Source of the DNA: Sinomonas atrocyanea
Lineage (GTDB): Bacteria > Actinomycetota > Actinomycetes > Actinomycetales > Micrococcaceae
Assembly (NCBI RefSeq): GCF_001577305.1
Contig: NZ_CP014518.1
Coordinates: 1,364,001 to 1,428,000 of the forward strand
Direction of reading: 5' to 3'
Length of the DNA: 64,000 bases
The notes beneath the pieces were generated by a model that was not told where the DNA came from, ran no database searches, and saw only the letters and a program-made list of their open reading frames with translations. How positions within the stretch are numbered: position 1 is the stretch's first letter; each line of letters starts with the position of its first letter. This document shows, piece after piece, positions 25,336 to 33,138 of this stretch. The position numbers and the translations under genes were made by a program.

Positions 25336-25972
25336 TGCGGGTCCTTTCGTCGGAGCTGTCCAGGCGCTCGCGGAGCTGCTCCGCGGCGGCCAGGGGGTCG
25401 GGCGCGCCGGTGACGGCCCCGCCCACGATCACGCGGAGGCGCGGGATGGCCGCGAGGGCCGGCAGGTCGTCCGCGCCGAGGCCGCCGGCGAGGGCGAGCC
25501 TGCGTCCCGCGGCCCACGCACCGAGGAGGCTCGCCGGGCCGGCGTGCGCGGCCTGGACGTCCTTGGCGACGTGCGCGGCCAGGACGACCTCGTCGGGCAG
25601 GTCCGCGGCGAGCCGGGCGCGCCGCTCCTCGGTCGTCGCCATGAGGTCGACGACCGTCTCCGCACCATGGTCCTGCGCGGTCCGGATGGCCTTCTCGAGG
25701 GTCGCGTCATGGGCGACGGCGAGGACGGTCGCCGCCCGCGCGCCGGCCTCAAAGGCCATGCGGAACTCGGTCGCCGCGTCGTCGGCCGTCTTGAGGTCCG
25801 CCAGGACGGGGGTGGGCCCCGCGGCCGCGGCGATCTCGCGGACCAGCTCCATGCCGTGGGCCTTGATGAGCGAGGTGCCCACCTCGATGACGTCCGCGGA
25901 GGGGGCCAGGGCGCGCGCGAGCGCGAGGGCCCGCGCACGGGGGATGCGGTCGAGTGCTATCTGGAGCTCCAC
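25325..25972 (-). CDS. hxlA: 3-hexulose-6-phosphate synthase
   Basis: A 215-residue (beta/alpha)8 protein of the OMP-decarboxylase suprafamily. It starts VELQIALDRIPRA, then VIEVGTSLIKAHG and the catalytic strand VLADLKTADDA, closely following known HPS sequences; the related 3-keto-L-gulonate-6-P decarboxylase is the main alternative. HPS condenses formaldehyde with ribulose 5-phosphate. GTG 25972 is preceded by AGGAGG. Being in an operon with a KDG-type kinase is unusual for a RuMP gene. Confidence 0.82.
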   Translation of the reverse strand: MELQIALDRIPRARALALARALAPSADVIEVGTSLIKAHGMELVREIAAAAGPTPVLADLKTADDAATEFRMAFEAGARAATVLAVAHDATLEKAIRTAQDHGAETVVDLMATTEERRARLAADLPDEVVLAAHVAKDVQAAHAGPASLLGAWAAGRRLALAGGLGADDLPALAAIPRLRVIVGGAVTGAPDPLAAAEQLRERLDSSDERTRSGR

Positions 25973-25992
25973 GGGGAGTCCTCCTTGAGGGG

Positions 25993-26955
25993 TCAGTGAG
26001 CCGGTGCCAGGGTGGCGCCGGCGGTGAAGGCGGAAAGCTGCTCCCGGGTGGGCAGGCCGTCGCGGTCGCCGCGGTGGGTCGTGGCGAGGGCGCCGACGGC
26101 GCTCGCGCGCTCGAGGGCGGAGGCGTCGTCGAGCCCGTCGAGGTAGGCGCTGATGAGCCCCGCGGCGAACCCGTCGCCCGCCCCGACGGTGTCGACCACG
26201 CTGACCCGAAAGCCCGCATGGTCCCACCGGTGGCCTGCGGCATGGAGGGACGCTCCGGCGGCGCCGTCCTTGACGGCCACGCGCGAGGCCCCGAGGCCGA
26301 GATAGAAGTCGGCGATGCCGTCGGCGCTGTCCCGGCCCGTGAGGAGCCGCCCCTCGGACCGTCCCGGCAGGACCCAGTCGGCCCTGGCCGCGATCGCGTT
26401 CGTCGTGTCGATGAGCTCCCCCTCGCTCGTCCACAGGGTGGGCCTGATGTTCGGGTCGAACGAGACGGTCGCGCCGTGGGCGCGGGCGATCTCGAGGGCG
26501 CGCAGGGCGAAGGCGCGGGTGCTGGCCGAGAGCGCGAGCGGGATGCCGGTGAGGTGCAGGTGCCGGGCCGAGGCGATCGCCTCGTCCGTGTCCTCCGTCG
26601 AGGCGAGCCGGCTGCCGGCCGAGCCCGCACGGAAGTACCGCACCTCCGGATCGCCCCCGAGCGCCAGGCCCTTGAGCTGGAAGCCGGTGGGGGCGGTCCC
26701 GTCGACGCTCGCAGCGCGCGTGTCCACGCCCTCGGCCCGGAGGGTCTCCAGGGCGTAGGTGCCGAAGGGATCCGCCCCCACGCGCCCGATCCAGCCGGAA
26801 CGGTGCCCGAGCCGGGCGAGCCCGACGGCGACGTTGGTCTCCGCGCCGGCCAGCCCGCGCTCGAAAGTGCTCACCGCGTGCAGGGGGCCGGGCTCGCACG
26901 CCATGAACATCGCCATGGCCTCGCCGAACGTGACCGCGTCCAGGGCCCCGCTCAT
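25993..26955 (-). CDS. PfkB-family sugar kinase (2-keto-3-deoxygluconate kinase-like)
   Basis: A 320-residue ribokinase-fold enzyme. Visible marks are GEAMAMF at the N-terminus, GLAGAETNVAVGLARLG, FDPNIRPTLW and the catalytic VDTVGAGDGFAAGL, where the Asp is the base and GAGD the anion hole. The YFRAGSA segment resembles KdgK. It would phosphorylate a keto-deoxy sugar acid. Its ATG overlaps the stop of the FAH-family gene by 4 bases. Confidence 0.82.
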   Translation of the reverse strand: MSGALDAVTFGEAMAMFMACEPGPLHAVSTFERGLAGAETNVAVGLARLGHRSGWIGRVGADPFGTYALETLRAEGVDTRAASVDGTAPTGFQLKGLALGGDPEVRYFRAGSAGSRLASTEDTDEAIASARHLHLTGIPLALSASTRAFALRALEIARAHGATVSFDPNIRPTLWTSEGELIDTTNAIAARADWVLPGRSEGRLLTGRDSADGIADFYLGLGASRVAVKDGAAGASLHAAGHRWDHAGFRVSVVDTVGAGDGFAAGLISAYLDGLDDASALERASAVGALATTHRGDRDGLPTREQLSAFTAGATLAPAH

Positions 26956-27716
26956 GCCGCCGCCTCCTGCCGACCCGCCCACGCCTGGACCGGGTTGCCG
27001 AGCTCGCCCAGCCCGTCGATGCGCACGGACACCGAGTCCCCGGGCGTGAGCGGAACGTCGCGTCCCGGGGCCCCCGTGAGGACGAGGTCGCCGGGGCCGA
27101 GGGGCATGAGCCGGGCCAGGTAGGCGAGGATCTCGTCCGGGTCGCGGGCGAGGCCCGCGGTGGAGGCCCGGCTGGCCTCGGCGCCGTTGACGGTCATGGT
27201 GACCGGGAGGTCCTCCGGATCGAGGTCCGTCTCGATCCACGGCCCGACGGGGGTGAAGGTGTGCCGGCTCTTCGCCGCGGTCCAGAGCGGGTCGTCGCCC
27301 TGGGCGCGGCGGTCGGTGACGTCGTTGGCCACCGTGAAGCCCAGGACGCAGGAGCGCAGGTCCGAGGCCCGCACCCCGGAGGTCTCCCGGCCGATCACGA
27401 GGGCGAGCTCGCCCTCGGCGACGGTCCGGCCGGCGTCGTCCGGCAGCCGTAGCGCGGCACCGGGCCCGACGACGGTGCGCGCGGCCTTCAGGAACGCGGC
27501 CGGCGGGAGGGCCCTGTCCGCCGCGCCCGTGTTGTGCGCCATGCCGACCACGGTGCGGGGCTCGACCGGGGCGAGCAGGCGCGCGCCGGCCGCCGGGATG
27601 CGGGCCCCGGTGTGCCGCGGCCGGTGCGCGAAGGGGTCGTCCAGCACCGCGAACTCCTCGCCCTCCCAGCTCGCGTAGTCCGTGCCGTCGGCGTGGGCAA
27701 TCCTGCACACCCGCAC
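26952..27716 (-). CDS. Fumarylacetoacetate hydrolase-family protein
   Basis: A 254-residue FAH-fold enzyme. Metal-site acids appear in AEGELALVIG and in FTVANDVTDRRAQ; VVGMAHNT marks the strand entering the domain. Members hydrolyse or decarboxylate acyl-pyruvates or dehydrate 2-keto-3-deoxy sugar acids. Beside a KDG-type kinase, a sugar-acid function is more likely than an aromatic one. The start is GTG 27716, one base after the MFS gene's stop. Confidence 0.8.
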   Translation of the reverse strand: MRVCRIAHADGTDYASWEGEEFAVLDDPFAHRPRHTGARIPAAGARLLAPVEPRTVVGMAHNTGAADRALPPAAFLKAARTVVGPGAALRLPDDAGRTVAEGELALVIGRETSGVRASDLRSCVLGFTVANDVTDRRAQGDDPLWTAAKSRHTFTPVGPWIETDLDPEDLPVTMTVNGAEASRASTAGLARDPDEILAYLARLMPLGPGDLVLTGAPGRDVPLTPGDSVSVRIDGLGELGNPVQAWAGRQEAAA

Positions 27717-27717
27717 G

Positions 27718-29040
27718 TCAGGACTCCGAGGTGCGCAGCGTGGAGCCGGACAGGGCGGCGGCGCGGGGCCGGACGAACGGGATCAGCACCGCGGAGCCCG
27801 CGAGGCTTACCGCCATGAGCAGGAAGGACGCGCTGCTCGAACCCGTGGCGCCGTCGAGCCAGCCCACGAAGTAGGAGCCGACGAAGCCGCCCAGCGCGCC
27901 GAGGGAGTTCACGAGCGCGATCGCCGGGCCGGCGACGTCGCGGGGCATGAGCTCGGGGATCGCGGCGAAGAACGGCCCGTACGGGGCGTACATCGCGGCG
28001 CCGGCGATCACGAGGAGCACGAACGCGGCCCAGAAGTTCTTCGTCCCGAGGAGGTAGGAGCCGTAGAAGGCCACGGCGCTGAGCGCGAGCCACGGCCAGA
28101 CGTAGCGGTTGCGGTGGCCGGAGAGGTCCGAGAACCGGCTGTTGACCACCATGAGCAGCACCGCGAACACGTACGGGATCGCGGAGATGAGGCCGGTCAT
28201 GCCGATGCCCGCTCCGCTCGCCGCCTTGACGATCGAGGGCAGCCAGAACACGAAGCCGTAGACGCCGAGGCTCCACAGGAAGTACTGCACAGACAGGATC
28301 ACGACGTTGCGCGACCGCAGCGCGCTCCACAGCGAGGCCGCCGGGGTCATCGAGCGCTGCTCGGCCTCCAGGGCGTCCTCGACGTAGCCGCGCTCGGCCG
28401 GGCTGAGCCAGCCCGCCTCGTGCGGGTGGTCGGAAACGAGCGCCCGGAAGACGAAGGCCCAGATGATGGCCGGAACGCCCTCGATGATGAACATCCAGCG
28501 CCACGAGGTCGCCTCGACGAGATAGCCGGACACCGCGGTCAGCCACAGGACGGTGACCGGGTTGCCGAGGATCAGATAGGTGTTGGCCCGCCCGCGCTCG
28601 GCCTTCGTGAACCAGTGGCTCAGGAAGATCACCATGGCGGGCAGGACGGCGGCCTCGACGACGCCGAGGAGGAAGCGCACCACCATGAGCCACGGGACGG
28701 AGGAGACGACGCCCTGCAGCGAGGCGAGGATGCCCCAGGCGATCAGGCTCCAGAAGATCAGGGTGCGGGCGCTGCGCCGCTCCGCGTAGATGCCCGCGGG
28801 CACCTGGAACAGGAAGTAGCCGAGGAAGAACAGGGCGCCCAGCAGGGCCGAGACCCCCGCGTCCAGATGCAGATCGCCCTTCATGCCGCCGGCGACGCCG
28901 ATCGAGTAGTTCGACCGGTCGAGGTACGCCAGGGAGTAGGTGACGAACGCGATGGGGAGCAGCCGGGCCCAGCGTGCCCGGCCCGGAGAAGCTGCGGCCG
29001 CGCGGGCCAGTCCGGGATGTGTTGCCGACTGGTCGGACAT
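27718..29040 (-). CDS. MFS transporter, anion:cation symporter (sugar acid) type
   Basis: A 440-residue carrier with twelve predicted helices and the ACS-family marker YLDRSNYSIGVAGG after helix 1, as in galactonate/glucarate/phthalate carriers. It is the first gene of the operon MFS-FAH-kinase-hxlA-hxlB and so defines its substrate as an organic anion, most likely a hexonate or related sugar acid. It is divergent from the IclR gene. Confidence 0.85.
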   Translation of the reverse strand: MSDQSATHPGLARAAAASPGRARWARLLPIAFVTYSLAYLDRSNYSIGVAGGMKGDLHLDAGVSALLGALFFLGYFLFQVPAGIYAERRSARTLIFWSLIAWGILASLQGVVSSVPWLMVVRFLLGVVEAAVLPAMVIFLSHWFTKAERGRANTYLILGNPVTVLWLTAVSGYLVEATSWRWMFIIEGVPAIIWAFVFRALVSDHPHEAGWLSPAERGYVEDALEAEQRSMTPAASLWSALRSRNVVILSVQYFLWSLGVYGFVFWLPSIVKAASGAGIGMTGLISAIPYVFAVLLMVVNSRFSDLSGHRNRYVWPWLALSAVAFYGSYLLGTKNFWAAFVLLVIAGAAMYAPYGPFFAAIPELMPRDVAGPAIALVNSLGALGGFVGSYFVGWLDGATGSSSASFLLMAVSLAGSAVLIPFVRPRAAALSGSTLRTSES

Positions 29041-29060
29041 GAGATCACCTCACTGTGATG

Positions 29061-29075
29061 TTCCATATGATGGAA
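29061..29075. promoter_or_regulatory. Probable IclR operator, MFS-proximal
   Basis: TTCCAT-ATG-ATGGAA is a perfect 15-base palindrome 20 bases before the MFS start, the location for repression of the sugar-acid operon. A near-copy lies at 29166-29180. Confidence 0.6.
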
Positions 29076-29165
29076 GGGCTTATCGCCACTTGGAAGTTAG
29101 TCTGCTCCCTTCCGGGGTCCTGCACAAGGGGTTGGACGCAACAAATTCCTCCAACCGGCAGATGC

Positions 29166-29180
29166 TCCCATATCGTGGAA
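29166..29180. promoter_or_regulatory. Probable IclR operator, iclR-proximal
   Basis: TCCCATATCGTGGAA matches the MFS-proximal palindrome at 12 of 15 positions and lies 21 bases before the iclR start, fitting autoregulation. The two boxes are 105 bases apart, start to start, close to ten helical turns. Confidence 0.5.
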
Positions 29181-29201
29181 TGGTTCTGGCATACTGAGGC
29201 C

Positions 29202-29963
29202 ATGACCCAGACTCCTCCGGACATGGTCGGGAAGGCCCTGCTGCTCCTCAGCCTGCTCGGCGACTATCCCGACGGGGCATCCCTCTCCGAGGTCGCCAGG
29301 AGGGCCGGGTTCCCCCTGAGCACGGCCCACCGCCTCGCTGCCGCCCTCGTGCGCGACGGCTACGCGTGCGTCGACGAGGTCAGCCGGCGCTACAGCCTCG
29401 GGCTGCAGACCTTCTCCCTCGCCAGCCGGGTCGCCCACCGCCACGGGTTCGCAGGGTCCGCCCTTCCCGTGCTCCGGCGGCTCGCCGACCAGACGGCCGA
29501 GAGCGCGCTCATGTCGGTCATCGACGGCCACCACCAGCTCTATGTGCACCACGTCCAGGGCAGCCACTCGGTGAGCGTCAGCGGGGAGCCCGGGCGCCGC
29601 GGACCGCTGCACTGCACCTCGATGGGGAAGGTGCTCATCGCCTTCGCCGCCGAACCCGTCCGCAGCGAGCTCGTCGAGACCCTCGAGCTCACGGCCTACA
29701 CGCCCCACACCATGGTGGACCGGGAGCAGTTCCGGAAGGAGATCGAGTCCGTCGCCGCCCAGGGCTACGCGATCGCCGACGAGGAGCACGAGGCCGGCAT
29801 CCGCGCCATCGGCGTCCCCGTCCGCAACCCGGACGGCGTCACCGTGGCGGCGCTGTCCGTCGCGGCCCCCGCGTACCGCGTGAGCCGGGAGAAGCTCCTC
29901 GACTACCTCCCGCCCCTGCGCGAGGCCGCCCAGGAGCTGACCGTCCTCCTGCCCCCGCGCTGA
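29202..29963 (+). CDS. IclR-family transcriptional regulator
   Basis: A 253-residue IclR protein. The winged helix is at ~5-75 (KALLLLSLLGDYPDGASLSE, FPLSTAHRLAAALVRDGY). The IclR effector domain carries the family markers GRRGPLHCTSMGKVLIA and GYAIADEEHEAGIRAIGVPV. ATG 29202 is chosen because the palindromic box lies just upstream and the longer frame would read through both boxes. It likely controls the divergent sugar-acid/RuMP operon. Confidence 0.9.
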   Translation: MTQTPPDMVGKALLLLSLLGDYPDGASLSEVARRAGFPLSTAHRLAAALVRDGYACVDEVSRRYSLGLQTFSLASRVAHRHGFAGSALPVLRRLADQTAESALMSVIDGHHQLYVHHVQGSHSVSVSGEPGRRGPLHCTSMGKVLIAFAAEPVRSELVETLELTAYTPHTMVDREQFRKEIESVAAQGYAIADEEHEAGIRAIGVPVRNPDGVTVAALSVAAPAYRVSREKLLDYLPPLREAAQELTVLLPPR

Positions 29964-30024
29964 CCCCCAGCCAGTCGGGCCCAGCAGGCGCGCGCCGGCG
30001 GCGAGGGCCCTCGTCGCGAAGGTC

Positions 30025-30264
30025 TTGACGGCCCCGGGGCCTATTAATAAAATCGAGTTACAAATTAACCGGTCGGCCCGGAGAGCCCCCCAGCATCGCG
30101 GCCGACGCACCCAGCCGGCAGCCCGTCCGCCCCAGTCCGGGACGGGCGGGCGCCAGCCGCTCCGCCCGGGGCAGGGCCTTCAGGCCGGCCCCACGGCGTC
30201 GCCGCACGCATTGCGGTTCCCCATTCAGCCGGGCGGCCGCGGCCGCCCCTGCGAAAGGGCATCC
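30025..30264 (+). promoter_or_regulatory. Strong promoter and ~205-nt leader of the kelch cassette
   Basis: TTGACG (30025-30030), a 17-base spacer and TAAAAT (30048-30053) lie in one of the most AT-rich stretches of the window. Transcription would begin near 30060, leaving a GC-rich leader of about 205 bases before ATG 30265 (GAAAGGG upstream). No coding potential is convincing in the leader. The long leader suggests RNA-level control or a second start site. The gap 29964-30024 holds nothing recognised. Confidence 0.55.
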
Positions 30265-31860
30265 ATGGGAACATGGGCAGCTCTCGCGCACCAGCCGGCC
30301 TTCCCGATCGGGACCATGCTCCTCCTCACCGACGGCACCGTCATGTGCCAGTCGGGAGGCTCACGGAGCTGGTGGCGGCTGACGCCCGATGACACCGGCA
30401 GCTACGTCGACGGGACGTGGACCCAGCTCGCCGACATGCACAGCTCGCGCCTCTACTACGCCTCCGCCGTGCTCCGCGACGGGCGCGTCCTCGTCGCCGG
30501 CGGAGAGTACAGCGACGCTGGCGCGGACACGGACACGGCCGAGGTCTACGACCCCGTCGCCGACACGTGGACGAGCATCGGCAACCCCGGGTGGGGGCAC
30601 CTCGGCGACGCGGCCGCGTGCCTGCTCGCCGACGGGCGCCTGCTCGCGGGCAATCTCAGCGACGGCCGCACCGCCGTCTACGACCCCGGCGCCAACACCT
30701 GGACCGCCACGGGCACCATGGCCGCGCGCTCCAACGAGGAGTCATGGACGCTGCTCCCGGACGGCTCCGTGGTGACCGTCAGCTGCGCGGACCACCCCCA
30801 TGCCGAGCGGTACATCCCGTCCACCGGAGCGTGGATCAGCGCCGGCTCCACGCCGGTCGAGCTCGTGCAGGCGTCCTCGATCGAGATCGGCCCCGCGCTG
30901 CTCATGCCGGACGGGCGGGTGTTCTGTGCCGGGGCAACCGGCCACACTGCCCTCTACACGCCGTCGGGAGACCCCACCGGGACGGGCTCGTGGGCCGCGG
31001 GCCCGGACTTCCCGGCGGACGCCCAGGGGCGCCTGCTCAAGGCGAAGGACGCGCCCGCAGCGCTCCTGCCCAACGGGCGCGTGCTCTGCACGGCCGGACC
31101 GGCCGGCGACGCGGCGGGGGACTGGCCCACCCCCACGATGTTCTTCGAGTTCGACGGCGCGGCCCTCACCCGCGTCGCCGACCCGCCGAACGCCGACCAG
31201 GTCATCTACCAGGGCCGCATGCTCCTGCTTCCGACGGGCGAGGTGCTCTACGGCGCCCAGACGGCTGCGCTCTACGCGTACCAGCCCGACCCGGGGGGAG
31301 AGGCGGCCTGGGCGCCTGCCATCACCTCGGTGCCCACGAGCCTCGGCATCGACGGCACCTACACCCTCATCGGGACCCAGTTCAACGGCCTCTCCCAAGC
31401 CGTGGGCTACGGCGACGACGCGCAGATGGCCACCAACTACCCCCTCGTGCGGCTCGTCGGGACGTACTCCGGCAAGGTGCGGTACCTGCGCACGGCCCAC
31501 CACTCGACCATGGCCGTCGCCACGGGCAGCGAGGCCGTCTCCACCGAGTTCACCGTGCCCAACGACCTCGAGTTCGGGCCCTACGAGCTCAGCGTGGTGG
31601 CCAACGGCATCGCCTCCGCCTCGGTCCCGGTCACGGTGGGCCTCGGATCCGGGCGCGCCCAGTACCTCGTGGTGGACACCTGGACCCCGAGCCAGGACGG
31701 CGCGCTGTGGGCGTACGTCGGCGGCGCCTGGCGCGGCCGCACCATCGGGCAGTCCGAACTCGTGGGCATCGCCCAGGACCTGTTCGCCGCGGATGCGGTG
31801 GACGTCTGGTGGGATGCCGCAGGGCTCGTCACCGCGAGGGCCTGGTCCTCGCCGCACTGA
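30265..31860 (+). CDS. Kelch-repeat (galactose/glyoxal oxidase-like) protein
   Basis: A 531-residue protein with no signal peptide. Kelch beta-propeller repeats run over residues ~10-350 (RVLVAGGEYSDAGADTDTAEVYDPVADTW, here cited as 72-100; CLLADGRLLAGN; LLPDGSVVTV; LLMPDGRVFCAG; LLPNGRVLCTAG; LLLPTGEVLYGAQ). An Ig-like DUF1929-type domain follows (~350-460). The last 66 residues (466-531) form a separate domain also found in the next gene. The Tyr-His copper motif of true galactose oxidases is not evident, so catalysis is doubtful; binding is more likely. First gene of the cassette. Confidence 0.75.
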   Translation: MGTWAALAHQPAFPIGTMLLLTDGTVMCQSGGSRSWWRLTPDDTGSYVDGTWTQLADMHSSRLYYASAVLRDGRVLVAGGEYSDAGADTDTAEVYDPVADTWTSIGNPGWGHLGDAAACLLADGRLLAGNLSDGRTAVYDPGANTWTATGTMAARSNEESWTLLPDGSVVTVSCADHPHAERYIPSTGAWISAGSTPVELVQASSIEIGPALLMPDGRVFCAGATGHTALYTPSGDPTGTGSWAAGPDFPADAQGRLLKAKDAPAALLPNGRVLCTAGPAGDAAGDWPTPTMFFEFDGAALTRVADPPNADQVIYQGRMLLLPTGEVLYGAQTAALYAYQPDPGGEAAWAPAITSVPTSLGIDGTYTLIGTQFNGLSQAVGYGDDAQMATNYPLVRLVGTYSGKVRYLRTAHHSTMAVATGSEAVSTEFTVPNDLEFGPYELSVVANGIASASVPVTVGLGSGRAQYLVVDTWTPSQDGALWAYVGGAWRGRTIGQSELVGIAQDLFAADAVDVWWDAAGLVTARAWSSPH

Positions 31861-31887
31861 CCGCGCACCTCCCTCGCGCCCGCCTTC

Positions 31888-31944
31888 GCCTCTCGCACCC
31901 GCCCCCGCCTCTCGCACCCGCCCGCGTCTCTCGCACCCACCCGC
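31888..31944 (+). repeat. Three 19-bp tandem repeats between kelch and small-domain genes
   Basis: Copies at 31888-31906, 31907-31925 and 31926-31944 share the core TCTCGCACCC; a decayed fourth copy is at 31869-31887. The array is pyrimidine-rich on the + strand and fills most of the 103-base gap, ending 19 bases before the next ATG. It could be slippage, a protein-binding array or an RNA spacer. Confidence 0.8.
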
Positions 31945-31963
31945 CCCCCCTTAGGAGCCCGCC

Positions 31964-32341
31964 ATGCACACCCCCACCCAGGCCGTCATCGACCAGCTCG
32001 AGGCCGCCTCGGACGCCCTCGCCGCCGCGCCGTCTTCGTCCACCCAGCCCTCCGCCCCGCCCCAGCCCGGCGCCGCCGCGGCGAAGCAGCCCACCCCCGG
32101 CGCCGCCCCCGCCGGAACCGGCGGCAACGCCACGACCCACTACCTCGTCCTGGACCACTACGTTGCCGGCGGCCCCGCCGCGCTCTGGGCCTACGACGGG
32201 GCGGCTTGGCGCGCCGGGCTGATCTCCGAGCCCGGCGACGAGCAGGGCGTCGTCCAGGTCGCCTTCGCCGCCAACCGCGTGGACGTGTGGTGGGACACGA
32301 GCGGCTCGCTCAGCGTGATCCGCTCCTGGAAGTACCTCTGA
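31964..32341 (+). CDS. Small protein with a domain shared with the kelch protein
   Basis: A 125-residue protein of no known family. Residues 1-20 look helical (VIDQLEAASDALA), 21-57 are a Ser/Pro/Ala linker, and 59-125 (HYLVLDHY, ALWAYDGAAWR, FAANRVDVWWDTSG) parallel the kelch protein's C-terminal end (QYLVVDTW, ALWAYVGGAWR, FAADAVDVWWDAAG). No signal peptide or membrane segment. CTTAGGAG precedes the ATG. It may be a mobile copy of a docking or sensing module that lets it compete or pair with the kelch protein. Confidence 0.75.
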   Translation: MHTPTQAVIDQLEAASDALAAAPSSSTQPSAPPQPGAAAAKQPTPGAAPAGTGGNATTHYLVLDHYVAGGPAALWAYDGAAWRAGLISEPGDEQGVVQVAFAANRVDVWWDTSGSLSVIRSWKYL

Positions 32342-32357
32342 GAGAGGAAGAACCGCC

Positions 32358-33137
32358 ATGACCGCAGCACCAGCTTCGCGCGGCGCCCACTCCTACGGCT
32401 GGGTGCCGGATGTCCCGGACCAGCGCGACCACCTCTTCGCCGCGCCCCGCGAGGTGATCGGGGCCCTCCCGCCCTCGGTGGACCTCACCGCGTCCTGCCC
32501 GCCCGTCTACGACCAGGGCCAGCTCGGGTCCTGCACCGCGAACGCGATCGCCGCCGCGCTCGAGTTCGACGCGGACAAGGAGGGCATCGCCGGCTACACC
32601 ACGCCCTCGCGCCTGTTCATCTACTACAACGAGCGCGCCATGGAGCACACCGTGGCGAGCGACTCCGGGGCCCAGATCCGCGACGGGATCAAGTCCGTCG
32701 CCGCCCAGGGAGCGTGCCCCGAGGCCGAGTGGCCGTACACCATCGCGCAGTTCGCGGCGAAGCCCGGCGAGCAGTGCTACATCGACGCCAAGCAGCACCG
32801 TGCGATCGCCTACCAGCGCGTGGCCCGGTCCATCGCCCAGATGCAGGGCTGCCTCGCCGCCGGCTACCCGTTCGTGTACGGCTTCACCGTGTACGAGTCC
32901 TTCGAGGGCCCGGAGGTCGCCCAGACCGGCGTCGTGCCCATGCCGGCGCCCAACGAGCAGACCCTCGGCGGCCACGCCGTCCTCGCCGTCGGGTACGACA
33001 ACGCCACCCAGCGCTTCCGCGTGCGGAACTCGTGGGGCCCCGGGTGGGGCCAGGCCGGCTACTTCACCATGCCGTACCAGTACCTGCTCTCCACCGGGCT
33101 GGCCAGCGACTTCTGGACCGTCCGGACCGTGGCCTGA
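32358..33137 (+). CDS. C1-family (papain-like) cysteine peptidase
   Basis: A 259-residue papain-fold protein: oxyanion Gln54 and nucleophile Cys59 in YDQGQLGSCTANA, His206 in LGGHAVLAVGY, Asn224 in RNSWGPGWGQAGYF, a complete catalytic set. There is no signal peptide and essentially no propeptide, so it would be active inside the cell without processing, unusual for papain-type enzymes but known for bacterial C1 members. AGAGAGGAAG precedes ATG 32358, 16 bases after the small gene. Target unknown; a cassette protein is a possible substrate. Confidence 0.88.
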   Translation: MTAAPASRGAHSYGWVPDVPDQRDHLFAAPREVIGALPPSVDLTASCPPVYDQGQLGSCTANAIAAALEFDADKEGIAGYTTPSRLFIYYNERAMEHTVASDSGAQIRDGIKSVAAQGACPEAEWPYTIAQFAAKPGEQCYIDAKQHRAIAYQRVARSIAQMQGCLAAGYPFVYGFTVYESFEGPEVAQTGVVPMPAPNEQTLGGHAVLAVGYDNATQRFRVRNSWGPGWGQAGYFTMPYQYLLSTGLASDFWTVRTVA

Positions 33138-33138
33138 C

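Noticed and set aside
30265..31860. Functional galactose oxidase
   Set aside because: The propeller and E-set layout fit, but the Tyr-His copper motif is not evident and there is no export signal, so only the fold is claimed.
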